The position numbers and the translations under genes were made by a program. Below, piece after piece: positions 1-9,353 of a stretch of 64,000 bases of DNA. This DNA comes from Streptomyces albireticuli (GTDB lineage Bacteria; Actinomycetota; Actinomycetes; Streptomycetales; Streptomycetaceae): positions 3,068,001 through 3,132,000 of the forward strand of contig NZ_CP021744.1 of the NCBI RefSeq assembly GCF_002192455.1. The letters run 5' to 3'. How positions within the stretch are numbered: position 1 is the stretch's first letter; each line of letters begins with the position of its first letter. Below the pieces are notes generated by a model that searched no databases, had not been told where the DNA came from, and saw only the letters and a program-made list of their open reading frames with translations.

Positions 1-62
1 GGCTCACACCTCCCCTCCGCCACCCTGGGGCTACCCCCACCCTTAAGGGAACGGCTGCCCGG

Positions 63-1649
63 ATGGGCAACGGAGGCCGCACCCAACACCCTTGCCCCAT
101 GCGATCTTTCCACCGCAAGGCCCTCCTGCTCGCCCTCTCCACGACGGCCTGCGCCGCGGCGCTGACGGCTCCCGCGCAAGCGCGCCCGCAGACACCGGAA
201 CCGGGAACGGCGAGCCTCAACTGGCAGCCCTGCGAGCCGGCTCCGGCCGGATCCGGCACCGACCGCTCCCCCGTCCGCGAGTGCGCCACGCTCTCCGTAC
301 CGCTGGACTACGCGGCCCCCGGCGGTCCCCAGGCCGACATCGCGGTGGCCCGTCTGCGCAGCGACCGTCCCGAGGCCCGCCGCGGCACCCTCCTCCTCAT
401 CCCGGGCGGACCGGGCGGTTCCGGCCGCGACCGGCTCGCGAGGAAGGGCGCCGAGCTGCGCGAACGTACCGGCGGGGCGTACGACGTCGTGAGCCTCGAC
501 CCGCGCGGCGTGGGCGGCAGCAGCAAGGCGGACTGCCGGCTCACGGACGACGACCGCGAGCTGACCCACCTGCGCCCCTGGCCGGGCCCGGGTGGCGACA
601 TCACCGAGAACGTCGCCCGCGCCCGCCGCGTCGCACAAGCGTGCGCACGTGACGGTGGCGCCCTCCTGCGCAGCATGTCGACCGCCAACGAGGTCCGCGA
701 CATCGACCGCCTCCGGCAGGCGCTCGGCGAGGAGAAGCTGTCGGCGTGGGGCGTCTCGTACGGCACGTACGTGGCCGCCGTCTACGCCCAGAAGTACCCG
801 CAGCACACGGACCGCTGGGTCCTGGACAGCACCGGCGACCCGGACCCTTCGCGGGTGGAGAGGGGCTGGTCGGCGAACATGTCGTCCGGCGCGGACGACC
901 GCTTCCCGGACTTCGCGCGGTGGGCGGCGGACCCCGCGCGGGACACGGCGCACCGGGTGGCCGGGCGGGTGGAGGACGTGCGGCGGGAGTTCCTCGCGGT
1001 GGCGGAGAAACTGGACGCGAACCCCCGCGGGTTCCAGGACGCGGGCCACTTCCCCCTCACGGGCAACCGCCTCCGCCAGGCGCTCCAGCAGGCCCTTTAC
1101 AGCGAGGGGACGGGCGAGGAGGGCACGTTCGCCAGGGTGTCCGCGCTGATCGTCGCGGCCAGGGACACGACCGGCCCGCTGACCGTGCCCGACCCGCTGC
1201 CGGCCGGCCCCATATCGCAGGACCAGGCGGCGGTCCTGGTCGCCACGCTCTGCAACGACGTGAACTGGCCGCGCTCGGTGGGCTCCTACGCCCGTGACGT
1301 CGCCGCCGACCGGATCCGCCACCCGCTCACGGCGGGCATGCCGGTGGGCATCCTCCCGTGCGCCTTCTGGAAGGGCGGCGCGCCGGAGAAGCCCACCCGC
1401 ATCACCGCGGAGGGCCCGTCGAACATCCTGATGATCCAGAACCTGCGCGACCCGTCCACGCCCCACCGCGGCGCCCTGAAGATGCGCGAGGCCCTGGGCG
1501 ACCGCACCCGCCTCATCACGGTCGACGCGGGCGGCCACGGCTCCTACCTGGGCAACGGCAACGCCTGCGGCGACCGCGAGGTGACCGGCTTCCTCACCGA
1601 GGGCACCCGCCCCGACCAGGACAAGGTCTGCGCGGCCGAGCCCGCGTAA
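63..1649 (+). CDS. Secreted alpha/beta hydrolase, tripeptidyl aminopeptidase-like
   Basis: Probable exported serine peptidase of the Streptomyces Tap/Slp group, which removes N-terminal tripeptides from secreted or extracellular peptides. An Arg/Lys-rich start, a hydrophobic core (about residues 19-36) and an Ala-x-Ala site near residue 40 make a signal peptide. The oxyanion-loop motif GGPGGSG lies at about 115-121 and DPRGVGGS at 146-153. The nucleophile is Ser232 in GVSYGT, and the C-terminal GGHGSY supplies the catalytic His, as in the TAP-like C-terminal domain. Its 528 residues are normal for the family. The ATG at 99 would give a cleaner signal peptide (MRSFHRKALL...), but neither start has a strong ribosome site; AAGGGA precedes 63 by about 13 bases. 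The gene stands alone. Substrate not known. Confidence 0.85.
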   Translation: MGNGGRTQHPCPMRSFHRKALLLALSTTACAAALTAPAQARPQTPEPGTASLNWQPCEPAPAGSGTDRSPVRECATLSVPLDYAAPGGPQADIAVARLRSDRPEARRGTLLLIPGGPGGSGRDRLARKGAELRERTGGAYDVVSLDPRGVGGSSKADCRLTDDDRELTHLRPWPGPGGDITENVARARRVAQACARDGGALLRSMSTANEVRDIDRLRQALGEEKLSAWGVSYGTYVAAVYAQKYPQHTDRWVLDSTGDPDPSRVERGWSANMSSGADDRFPDFARWAADPARDTAHRVAGRVEDVRREFLAVAEKLDANPRGFQDAGHFPLTGNRLRQALQQALYSEGTGEEGTFARVSALIVAARDTTGPLTVPDPLPAGPISQDQAAVLVATLCNDVNWPRSVGSYARDVAADRIRHPLTAGMPVGILPCAFWKGGAPEKPTRITAEGPSNILMIQNLRDPSTPHRGALKMREALGDRTRLITVDAGGHGSYLGNGNACGDREVTGFLTEGTRPDQDKVCAAEPA

Positions 1650-1761
1650 CCCCGGACCACCACCCCTCGATCCTCACGCATCCCGCACGCACCACCACAC
1701 CCCGTGGTGTCGACGTGTCGTCAGTTATCTACGCTGTCCCCAAAGGGGAGGGGCGTACGCA

Positions 1762-2133
1762 GTGGCGTTATGGGATGAAGTGGCCGCCGTCCGCGCGGGT
1801 CAGGGGCGGTCCGCCGCGATGATCGGGGAGTTCCGGCGGACCGCCGTACTGGTGCCGCTGGACGACGGAGGCGGGCTGTGGACGGCCGGCTTCGAGGGTG
1901 TGTGGTGGATCCACGCCTTCACCGACGAGCCCGCCCTGGCCCGTTTCGCCGTGGCGCACGGCGAGCGGCGCGACTGGGAGTACCGCACCGTGCTCGGCGC
2001 GCGGCTCCTGGACGTGGTGGTGCCGGGCCTCGGTGAACCGGCGGGTGTGGCCCTGGACGTGGGCGGCGAGCGGCCGATGCTGTTCCCGCCCGTCGCGGGG
2101 ATCGTGCCGGACGACGTGGCGGTGGCGCTGTGA
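1762..2133 (+). CDS. SseB-like small protein, first gene of the RHS toxin locus
   Basis: 123-residue soluble protein resembling the SseB N-terminal domain (pattern of VPLDDGGGLWTAGFEGVWWIHAFTD followed by a C-terminal DVGGERPMLFPP segment). GTG start preceded by a strong AAAGGGGAGGGG ribosome site at about 1741-1752. Its stop overlaps the GTG of the next gene, so the two are probably translationally coupled. Proteins of this kind are commonly encoded directly ahead of WXG-like and YD-repeat genes in Streptomyces. A chaperone or adaptor role for the toxin is an inference from position only. Confidence 0.7.
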   Translation: MALWDEVAAVRAGQGRSAAMIGEFRRTAVLVPLDDGGGLWTAGFEGVWWIHAFTDEPALARFAVAHGERRDWEYRTVLGARLLDVVVPGLGEPAGVALDVGGERPMLFPPVAGIVPDDVAVAL

Positions 2134-2723
2134 GCGGGCAGGGGCCCTCCGGCGACGGCACGCTGGACGCGAGCCCCACCGCGCTGGCGCTGATCACCAA
2201 GGGCCTGGGGGACGCGATCGCGGAGCTCAAGGAGCTCGGCCTGATCGGCGAGGCGAATGTGGGGCGCGGTTTCGAGGACATCGCCCTGTCGGGCTTCCAG
2301 TTGGGCCACGAGGGGCTCGCCGCGCAGTTCAAGGAGTTCTGCGAGCGCTGGGAACGGGGCGTGCGCGACCTCGTCCAGGACGGGAACGAGTTCGCCAAGC
2401 GGGTGGGCCTGTCGGCGGGCCTGTTCTACGAGCAGGACAAGTACCAGGAGGGCGCCTGGAAGGTGTTCGGGGCGGCCTGGGGCGCCAATCCGAACATGTC
2501 CGACGCGGACGTCGAGAAGATGTCCTGGGACGAGATCCGCGCGAACGGCAACTTCGCGAAGGCCGACTACAGCGGGAAGTCGTTCTCGGACGCCTGGAAC
2601 AACGGCCGGAAGACCTGGAGCGGCGTCGTCGAGGACTACGAGGACGACCCGTCGTTGCCGAGGCTGGCCCGGCGTGCCGTGAACGCCCCGCAGGAGCGGC
2701 CGGGCGCGGGTGAGGACCGGTGA
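2130..2723 (+). CDS. Putative partner of the RHS toxin (WXG/ESX-like helical protein)
   Basis: 197-residue, largely helical, charged protein with no signal peptide or membrane segment. The first about 100 residues (ALALITKGLGDAIAELKELG..., then GFQLGHEGLAAQFKEF) look like the helical partners found in ESX/type VII loci. The C-terminal part has conserved-looking Trp-rich pieces (SWDEIRANG, FSDAWNNGRKTWSG). GTG start overlaps the previous stop by four bases, and its own stop overlaps the GTG of the RHS gene in the same way, so the three genes form one coupled unit. I do not recognise a named family; the role as secretion partner or chaperone is inferred from context. Confidence 0.65.
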   Translation: MSGQGPSGDGTLDASPTALALITKGLGDAIAELKELGLIGEANVGRGFEDIALSGFQLGHEGLAAQFKEFCERWERGVRDLVQDGNEFAKRVGLSAGLFYEQDKYQEGAWKVFGAAWGANPNMSDADVEKMSWDEIRANGNFAKADYSGKSFSDAWNNGRKTWSGVVEDYEDDPSLPRLARRAVNAPQERPGAGEDR

Positions 2724-5700
2724 GCAGCGTCTGGGACCCGTTCAAGAAGGCCGTGGACAAGGTCGGCGACAAGGGCGAACACCTCTGGAACGCGGGGAAG
2801 AAGAAGGTCGGCGAGGGCGTCGACTGGGCCACGGACCAGGTCGGCGGCGGTCTGGAGCACATCGGGTTCCACGGCGCCGCCGACGCGGTCGAGGACTGGG
2901 GCGACCGGACCGGCTCCGCGCTCGGCGCGAAGATCGCGGAACAGCAGCTCGGGCAGACCGAGGAGGCGAACGAGCTCGTCCACGGCAGCGCGAAGGAGAT
3001 CCGGGCCTCCGCCGGGCACCTGAAGGACTTCCACGCCGCCTTCGATCGCGTCGGCAAGGGGATGAGGGCCCTGGACGCGAGCCACTGGCGCGGACAGAGC
3101 GCGGAAACGTTTCGGGCGAAGTTCGAGATGCACCCCACGCAGTGGCTGCACGCCGCCGACGCGTGCGAGAAGGCGTACAAGGCCCTGGATTCCTACGCGG
3201 ACACCGTGACCTGGGCGCAAGGTCAGGCCAAGGAGGCGGTGGCCGCCTACAAGGAGGGCAAGGCGGCCACGAAGAAGGCCTCCGACGCGCACAAGGCGCT
3301 GGTGGAGGCCTACAACGACGCGGCGGACACGTACAACGCCAAGCTCGCGGCCGGCAAGGACCCGGGCGCCCGCCCGGCCCGGCCCGGGGAGTTCAGCGAC
3401 CCGGGAGCTGCGAAGGTCAAGGAGGCCCGGGAGATCCTGGCCCGCGCCCGGTCGCAGCGGGACTCCGCCGCCGGGAAGGCGCGGGAAGCGGTCGAGGGGG
3501 CCCTGGCGCACGCGCCGAGGAAGGCCGCTTTCACGGACCGGCTCTCGCAGGACTTCGCCGACTTCCGGACGGCGTCCGTCATCGAGGGCAACCACTTCGC
3601 GGGCGGCGTCGTCAAGGGCGCCGGCGGCGTCGTGAAGTTCGTCCGCGGCGTCAATCCGATCGACCCGTACAACCTCACCCACCCCGCGGCCTATCTGGAC
3701 CACCTGGACACCACGATCGCCGGCCTCGCCGCTCTCGGGAACCATCCGGAGCGCACACCGCAGGTGCTGCTCGGTGACGGCTGGGGCAAGGACCCGAGCG
3801 AGGCCACCGGCCGGCTCTCCCTCGACCTGGCCTCGGCGCTGGGCACGGGCGGCGCGGGCGCGGGGGCGGGCGCCGGCCGGCGCGCGCTGGCCACGGGGGC
3901 GCGGGAGGGAGCGGAGGGCCTCGTCGGCAGCGGCGGCCGGAGGACGGGCACGGAGGCCGCCGAGAGCGGGGCCGCCGCGCGGCGGCAGGTGGAGAGCGAC
4001 CCGAAGGCGGGCGGCCAGCGGAACAGCCAGAAGTGCACCGGCCCGACCGACCCCGTCAACCTCGCCACCGGGCGGATGTTCCTCCCGCAGACGGACGTCG
4101 CGCTGCCCGGCGCGCTGCCGCTGGTCTTCCAGCGGCAGGCGGAGTCCGGCTACCGGGCGGGCCGCTGGTTCGGCCCGTCGTGGGCGAGCACCGCCGACGA
4201 GCGGCTGGAGATCGACGCCGAAGGCGTGGTCCTCGTCCGCGCGGACGGCATGCTGATGGCCTACCCCCACCCGGCACCCGGCGTCCCGACCCTCCCGTCC
4301 GAGGGCCCCCGCTGGCCGCTCACGAGCAGCGGGGCCGGCGGGTACGCCGTCACCGATCCGCTCACCGGGCGGACCTGGCACTTCACCCCGTACGGCGCCG
4401 GGCCGGCCCTGCTGGACCAGGTGTCCGACCGCGACGGTCACCGGATCACCTTCGAGTACGACCCGGACGGCACCCCGACGGCCGTCGCCCACGACGCGGG
4501 CTACCGCGTGCGCATCACGACCGAGGCCGGCCGGATCACCGCCTTGCACCTGGAGGGCGGCGGGCCGGGCGACACCGACGCGGAGCTGATCCGCTACGGA
4601 TACACGGACGGCGACCTGACGGACGTCGTCAACTCCTCCGGTCTGCCCCTCCGCTTCACCTATGACGAACGCGGCCGCATCACCTCGTGGACGGACCGTA
4701 ACGACAGCCGCTACGTCTACGCGTACGACGACGAGGACCGCTGCGTCTTCGAGTCGGGCGACGAAGGCCACATGCGGTGCTCCCTGGAGTACGGGGAGCG
4801 TGACCCCGCGACGGGCCTCCGCGTCACCACTCTGACGGACTCCCTCGGCGCCACGAGCCGCTACACCGTCAACGACGCCCTTCAGGTCGTCGCCGAGACC
4901 GACCCGGCGGGCGCGACCGTCCTCACCCGCCAGGACCGCTGGAACCGCGTCCTCTCCCGGACCGACGCACTCGGCCGGACGACGGAGTTCCGCTACGACG
5001 AGGACGGCCGGCCGCTCTCGGTGACCCGCCCCGACGGCCGGACGGCCTCGGTCTCGTACGACGCCGGCGGCCGGCCGGGGACCTTGACCGCTCCGGACGG
5101 CTCCGTCCACCACCAGACCTTCGACGCCGACGGCCGCCGCACCTCGGTCACCGACCCGGCGGGCTCGGTCACTCTGTTCGGCTACGACGCGTACGGGCAC
5201 CCGGCGTCGGTGACGAACGCCGTCGGCGACGTGACGCGCGTGCGGTGCGACCGTGCGGGGCTGCCGGTGGAGATCACCGACCCTTTGGGCGGGGTGACGA
5301 CCTACCGCCGGAACGCCTTCGGCCGCGTCACCGCGATCACCGATCCGCTCGGGGCGACCACCCGGCTGTGGTGGTCGGTCGAGGGCAAGCTCGTCCGGCG
5401 GGTGGCGGCGGACGGCGCGGAGGAGACCTGGACGTACGACGGCGAGGGCAACTGCGTCGCGCACACGGACGCGACGGGCGGCGTCACCCGCTCCGAGTAC
5501 ACCCACTTCGACCGGTTGTCCGCGCGGACCGGCCCGGACGGGGCGCGGTACGAGTTCGCGCACGACACGCGGCTGAGGCTGCTGGGGGTGACGAACCCGC
5601 AGGGGCTGACGTGGAGCTATACGTACGACGGCGCGGGCAGGCTCACCGCTGAGACCGACTTCGACGGCCGCACCCTCGCGTACGCGCATGACGCGGCGGG

Positions 5701-7585
5701 GCAGTTGGTCTCCCGTACGGACGATCTGGAGCAGGTGATCGCCTACGAGCACGACGCGCTCGGCCGGGTCGTGCGGAAGGACGCGGCCGGTGCGGTCACG
5801 ACGTACGCGCACGACGCGGCCGGGCGGCTCGTCGAGGCGGTGGGGCCGGACGCCACGCTCGTCTTCGGCCGGGACCGCCTGGGCCGGGTCAAGTCGGAGA
5901 CCTGCGACGGCCGCACGCTGACGCACGCCTACGACAGGCTCGGGCGCCGCACCCGCCGGGTCACGCCGACGGGGGCGGTCAGCGCCTGGACGTACGACGC
6001 GGCCGGCCGCCGCGCGTCGGCGACCGCCTCGGGCCACACGTTCACGATGGAACACGACCCGGCGGGGCGGGAGGTCGCGCGGCACTTCGGTGAGGCGCTG
6101 ACGCTGACGCACGCCTGGGACCCGGCGGGGCGGCTCACCGAGCAACGCCTGCTGAAGGACGACGCGGACCGCGTGCAGTCCCGCGCGTACACGTACCGCC
6201 CGGACGGGCACCTCACCTCGGTCGACGACCACCTCGCCGGCGCCCGCGCCTTCGCGCTGGACCCCGTGGGCCGGGTGACGTCCGTTACCGGGGCGGGCTG
6301 GTCCGAGCGGTACGCCTACGACGCGGCGGGCAACCAGACGGAAGCGGCCTGGCCCGCGTCCCACGCGAGCCAGGAGTCGCTCGGCTCCCGCTCGTACACC
6401 GGTACCCGCATCACCCGGGCGGGCAAGGTCCGTTACGAGCACGACGCGCTGGGCCGGATCGTCGTCCGCCGCAAGCCGCGGCTGTCCCGCAAACCGGACA
6501 CCTGGCGGTACGAGTGGGACGCGGAGGACCGGCTGAGGTCGGTGACCACGCCGGACGGCACGCGGTGGCGGTACCGCTACGACCCGCTGGGCCGCCGCAT
6601 CGCGAAACAGCGCCTGACCGAGTCGGGCACGGTGGCCGAGGAGGTGACCTTCACCTGGGACAGCGCCACGCTCGCCGAGCAGACGACGACCACGGCCGAC
6701 TGCCCGGCTCCGGTGACCCTGACGTGGGACCACGACGGCCTGCGCCCGATCGCGCAGACGGAACGAATATCGGCGGCGGACGCCCCCCAGAAGGAGATCG
6801 ACAGCCGCTTCTTCGCCATCGTCACGGACCTGGTGGGCGCACCGAGCGAACTCGTCACGGAACAGGGCGAGATCGCCTGGCGCAGCCGCTCCACACTCTG
6901 GGGCACGACCACCTGGCCCACGGACAGCCCGGCCTACACCCCGCTCCGCTTCCCGGGCCAGTACTTCGACCCGGAAACGGGCCTGCACTACAACTTCCAC
7001 CGGCATTACGACCCGGAGACGGGGCGCTACGCGTCCCCGGATCCTTTGGGACTGTCTCCGGCTCCGAACCCGGCTACGTATGTACACAATCCGCATACGT
7101 GGGCGGATCCGCTGGGCCTGGCGCCTTGCAAGACCGGGTTCATAGGCCGTCTGCGAAACATGTTCGGCAGACAAGATAATTCCGCCAGCGCACCAGAGGC
7201 GGCATACAATAGGCAGCCCCCGATGTTGGAGCCCGCAAGGCCGGGCATCGGAGAGGTGGCAGAACTTTACGGCCCTTTCCATAGGCTCGGGTCCCCGACT
7301 CAGACTAGCGAAGTAACTCAGCAGGTGATCGATTCCGGGCAGCTATGGGGACGAGAATCACGCTGGGGAGGAAATCCCATGCCTCAGGCCCACCGGGGCC
7401 CGCTTCCCGACGGCGCCCCATCAGGGAGCTTTGAATTCTACACATCCGTCGCACCGAAGCCTGAAAGGAACACCCCTCCAGGATACGCAGCTTGGGAGTT
7501 GGGGCGCGAGCCGGGCGTCATAGGGTTCCAGCATAATGGTGAGGAATTCGGAGCCATCCCGGCCTATGTCACCGAGGTAAGGTAG
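2720..7585 (+). CDS. RHS/YD-repeat polymorphic toxin with WXG-like N-terminus
   Basis: 1621-residue protein. N-terminal 1-200 is helical with a WRG turn (ASHWRGQSAETFR near residue 120), typical of proteins sent out through type VII-like routes. A Gly/Ala-rich linker follows (about 360-430), then a DUF6531-like segment beginning CTGPTDPVNLATGRMF, then more than 20 YD/RHS repeats (units like RYEYDALGR, about 620-1400) that build the beta-shell. The RHS core signature YFDPETGLHYNFHRHYDPETGRY and two DPLGL motifs end near residue 1465. The last about 150 residues are a different, less GC-rich sequence: the toxin tip. In it, HRLG...VIDSGQLWG...FEFYTS is faintly like ADP-ribosyltransferase folds, but this is weak. 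GTG start with AGGA just upstream. Likely an antibacterial contact or secreted toxin. Confidence 0.85.
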   Translation: MSSVWDPFKKAVDKVGDKGEHLWNAGKKKVGEGVDWATDQVGGGLEHIGFHGAADAVEDWGDRTGSALGAKIAEQQLGQTEEANELVHGSAKEIRASAGHLKDFHAAFDRVGKGMRALDASHWRGQSAETFRAKFEMHPTQWLHAADACEKAYKALDSYADTVTWAQGQAKEAVAAYKEGKAATKKASDAHKALVEAYNDAADTYNAKLAAGKDPGARPARPGEFSDPGAAKVKEAREILARARSQRDSAAGKAREAVEGALAHAPRKAAFTDRLSQDFADFRTASVIEGNHFAGGVVKGAGGVVKFVRGVNPIDPYNLTHPAAYLDHLDTTIAGLAALGNHPERTPQVLLGDGWGKDPSEATGRLSLDLASALGTGGAGAGAGAGRRALATGAREGAEGLVGSGGRRTGTEAAESGAAARRQVESDPKAGGQRNSQKCTGPTDPVNLATGRMFLPQTDVALPGALPLVFQRQAESGYRAGRWFGPSWASTADERLEIDAEGVVLVRADGMLMAYPHPAPGVPTLPSEGPRWPLTSSGAGGYAVTDPLTGRTWHFTPYGAGPALLDQVSDRDGHRITFEYDPDGTPTAVAHDAGYRVRITTEAGRITALHLEGGGPGDTDAELIRYGYTDGDLTDVVNSSGLPLRFTYDERGRITSWTDRNDSRYVYAYDDEDRCVFESGDEGHMRCSLEYGERDPATGLRVTTLTDSLGATSRYTVNDALQVVAETDPAGATVLTRQDRWNRVLSRTDALGRTTEFRYDEDGRPLSVTRPDGRTASVSYDAGGRPGTLTAPDGSVHHQTFDADGRRTSVTDPAGSVTLFGYDAYGHPASVTNAVGDVTRVRCDRAGLPVEITDPLGGVTTYRRNAFGRVTAITDPLGATTRLWWSVEGKLVRRVAADGAEETWTYDGEGNCVAHTDATGGVTRSEYTHFDRLSARTGPDGARYEFAHDTRLRLLGVTNPQGLTWSYTYDGAGRLTAETDFDGRTLAYAHDAAGQLVSRTDDLEQVIAYEHDALGRVVRKDAAGAVTTYAHDAAGRLVEAVGPDATLVFGRDRLGRVKSETCDGRTLTHAYDRLGRRTRRVTPTGAVSAWTYDAAGRRASATASGHTFTMEHDPAGREVARHFGEALTLTHAWDPAGRLTEQRLLKDDADRVQSRAYTYRPDGHLTSVDDHLAGARAFALDPVGRVTSVTGAGWSERYAYDAAGNQTEAAWPASHASQESLGSRSYTGTRITRAGKVRYEHDALGRIVVRRKPRLSRKPDTWRYEWDAEDRLRSVTTPDGTRWRYRYDPLGRRIAKQRLTESGTVAEEVTFTWDSATLAEQTTTTADCPAPVTLTWDHDGLRPIAQTERISAADAPQKEIDSRFFAIVTDLVGAPSELVTEQGEIAWRSRSTLWGTTTWPTDSPAYTPLRFPGQYFDPETGLHYNFHRHYDPETGRYASPDPLGLSPAPNPATYVHNPHTWADPLGLAPCKTGFIGRLRNMFGRQDNSASAPEAAYNRQPPMLEPARPGIGEVAELYGPFHRLGSPTQTSEVTQQVIDSGQLWGRESRWGGNPMPQAHRGPLPDGAPSGSFEFYTSVAPKPERNTPPGYAAWELGREPGVIGFQHNGEEFGAIPAYVTEVR

Positions 7586-7591
7586 CGAGAC

Positions 7592-7906
7592 TTGAGACGA
7601 ATTGACGCACAGCGCTTTCACGGATCTCCTCAGAGGTACGTGGCCCAACTGGACATCACGCTGGAGCAGGCTGCAGCAAGGTGGGGATCCCACGATCTGT
7701 CGCATGACGATCTCGGACCATGGCTCACTTTCGCCTTCACCTTGAACAATGGAACGCTCGCGGCCTTGGTCCGGGAGGTCGAAAACGCGCCCAGCCCAGG
7801 GTTCATCTTGACCGCAATCGGCAGCTGCGAGCCGGCCGACACACTGAAAGAGTTCCTTACCGAGGCAGATCTCAGCCCCAATTGTGTACTCCACCGGGGT
7901 TTCTGA
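7592..7906 (+). CDS. Putative immunity protein of the RHS toxin
   Basis: 104-residue acidic cytosolic-type protein with no recognised domain. It starts at TTG, six bases after the toxin stop, behind a weak GGTAGCGAG ribosome site. Position directly after the variable toxin tip, small size and base composition closer to the toxin tip than to the RHS repeats are the usual marks of a cognate immunity protein. Sequence features are a Trp-containing first half (RWGSHDLS, PWLTFAF) and one Cys near residue 79. Function is inferred from context alone; the specific Imm family is not identified. Confidence 0.6.
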   Translation: MRRIDAQRFHGSPQRYVAQLDITLEQAAARWGSHDLSHDDLGPWLTFAFTLNNGTLAALVREVENAPSPGFILTAIGSCEPADTLKEFLTEADLSPNCVLHRGF

Positions 7907-8158
7907 ATTCCTCGCAAGGAAGACGCCACCAGAAGCCGGACTCCACCGAGCCCAGCTGGTCGAGCAAAGGAGACCGAAGGAGAGACGGGCAGCCGGTACA
8001 GCTTCCGGCCCAGCCGCGGGATACACCCTCAAGAAGGGTCCGATGCTGGGTGCGCCGACTGCCCGAAGTTGGGGATGCCGCCTGGCGGCCGCCGCAGAAC
8101 CCAGGACACCGGAATCATGTCCACACCAGGAACTCCGGTCATGCCGCCCCGCCCCGTG

Positions 8159-8656
8159 CTATTCCGACTTCGCCCGCCGCAAGACGTGCAGCTCGCAGAT
8201 GTCCGGGTCCTCCGCGTAGCGGTACATGCGCGGCCCCTCGCGGGTGCCTGCGACATCGAAGCCGAAGCCGCTGTACGTCTGCCGAAACGCCTCGGGTTTC
8301 GCTTTCCACCCGGCACCGTTGAATGCCTTGCCCTCGAAGGACAACTCGACGTCGTCGCCCACGATGGCGGTGTCTCCCGCCGGCTCCAGCCTCCAGGTCC
8401 CCGCGCCCCCACCCGCACGCCTCGGATCGTCCGGATAGTTGAATTCCGGCCAGTCGCTCGCGGTGAACGTCCCGTCCGCCTTGAGCTCGACCCTCCCGAA
8501 CGGATCCGCCGCGTAGGCGCCGATCAGATCCTCCCGAGTGAGCCCCGCCGGGCGTTTGCCCTCCACTCCGCAGCCGAAGTAGTTCGCGCATCCGGTCGTG
8601 GTGAGCGACGCCCCCACGACCAGCGCGCCCACGAGCCCCAGGGCATGCCACCGCAT
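8159..8656 (-). CDS. Putative lipoprotein of unknown function
   Basis: 165-residue lipoprotein: MRWHALGLVGALVVGAS is a signal sequence and TTGC is the lipobox with the lipidated Cys near residue 23. The mature part has a repeated pattern seen in small Streptomyces lipoproteins (LTREDLIGAYAADPFGRVELKADGTFTASDWP), resembling a calycin-like or lipocalin-type beta sheet protein in which residues after GAY form strands. A GGGAGAGG ribosome site lies upstream on the minus strand. It stands alone between the toxin locus and a GNAT gene; function unknown. Confidence 0.75.
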   Translation of the reverse strand: MRWHALGLVGALVVGASLTTTGCANYFGCGVEGKRPAGLTREDLIGAYAADPFGRVELKADGTFTASDWPEFNYPDDPRRAGGGAGTWRLEPAGDTAIVGDDVELSFEGKAFNGAGWKAKPEAFRQTYSGFGFDVAGTREGPRMYRYAEDPDICELHVLRRAKSE

Positions 8657-8906
8657 CTCGACCTCTCCCCTACGTGTCGATGAAGCCGAACGGCCTCAGC
8701 CTCCCAGAGGGGCGTTTACGCACGTCATTTGGGGTACCGTCCCGAAAACAGACTCCCCGTCCGGTCTGCCCGCCAGGGGCGGCGCCCTGTGATGCCCGTC
8801 ATACCCCCTACCGCCCCCACCCCCGCCCGTTAGATGGTGATCTTCCGCGTCGTACGTGACCACCAGTAACGACGGCCCCTACCCGCAAGTACCTCGGAGG
8901 TGCAGC

Positions 8907-9347
8907 ATGGTTGAGATCGGAAAGCTCACGCCGGCCGACAGAGAGGCCTGGGAGGCCCTGTTCCGCGCGTACATCGACTTCTACGAGCGCGACGAGCCGC
9001 AGGCGATGTACGACACGTCGTGGAGCGAGTTCCAGGCCGACACGCGGATGCACGCGTTCGGGGCGAAGGTGGACGGGAAGCTCGTGGGGATCACGCACTT
9101 CTTCGTGCACGCCAACACCTCCGGCCCGGACGTGTGCTATCTCCAGGACCTGTTCACCGGGCCGGAGGCGCGCCGTAAGGGTGTCGGCGAGGCGCTGATC
9201 GCGGCCGTGGTCGACTGGGCCAAGCAGCGCGGGTGTTCGCGGGTGTACTGGATGACGCACGAGACGAACGCCACGGCGCGGAGCCTGTACGAGAAGGTGG
9301 CCGTCAACAAGGGCTTCCTGCGGTACCAGATCGAGCTGCCGCGCTGA
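8907..9347 (+). CDS. GNAT-family N-acetyltransferase
   Basis: 146-residue acetyl-CoA-dependent N-acyltransferase. The acetyl-CoA pyrophosphate loop is visible as DLFTGPEARRKGVGEALI (R/QxxGxG/A type motif), followed by the terminal beta-alpha unit VYWMTHETNATARSLYEKVA with the family's NxxAxxLYEK motif. The ATG at 8907 is chosen over the in-frame ATG at 8856 because GGAGG sits six to ten bases ahead of it. The substrate cannot be told; members of this group often acetylate small amines or antibiotics. Converges with the GlxA-type regulator seven bases downstream. Confidence 0.85.
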   Translation: MVEIGKLTPADREAWEALFRAYIDFYERDEPQAMYDTSWSEFQADTRMHAFGAKVDGKLVGITHFFVHANTSGPDVCYLQDLFTGPEARRKGVGEALIAAVVDWAKQRGCSRVYWMTHETNATARSLYEKVAVNKGFLRYQIELPR

Positions 9348-9353
9348 CGGACG

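Noticed and set aside
2636..7282. 4.6-kb open frame antisense to the RHS gene
   Set aside because: Arg/Val-rich shadow caused by GC codon bias opposite a well-supported RHS repeat protein; no family similarity or ribosome site.
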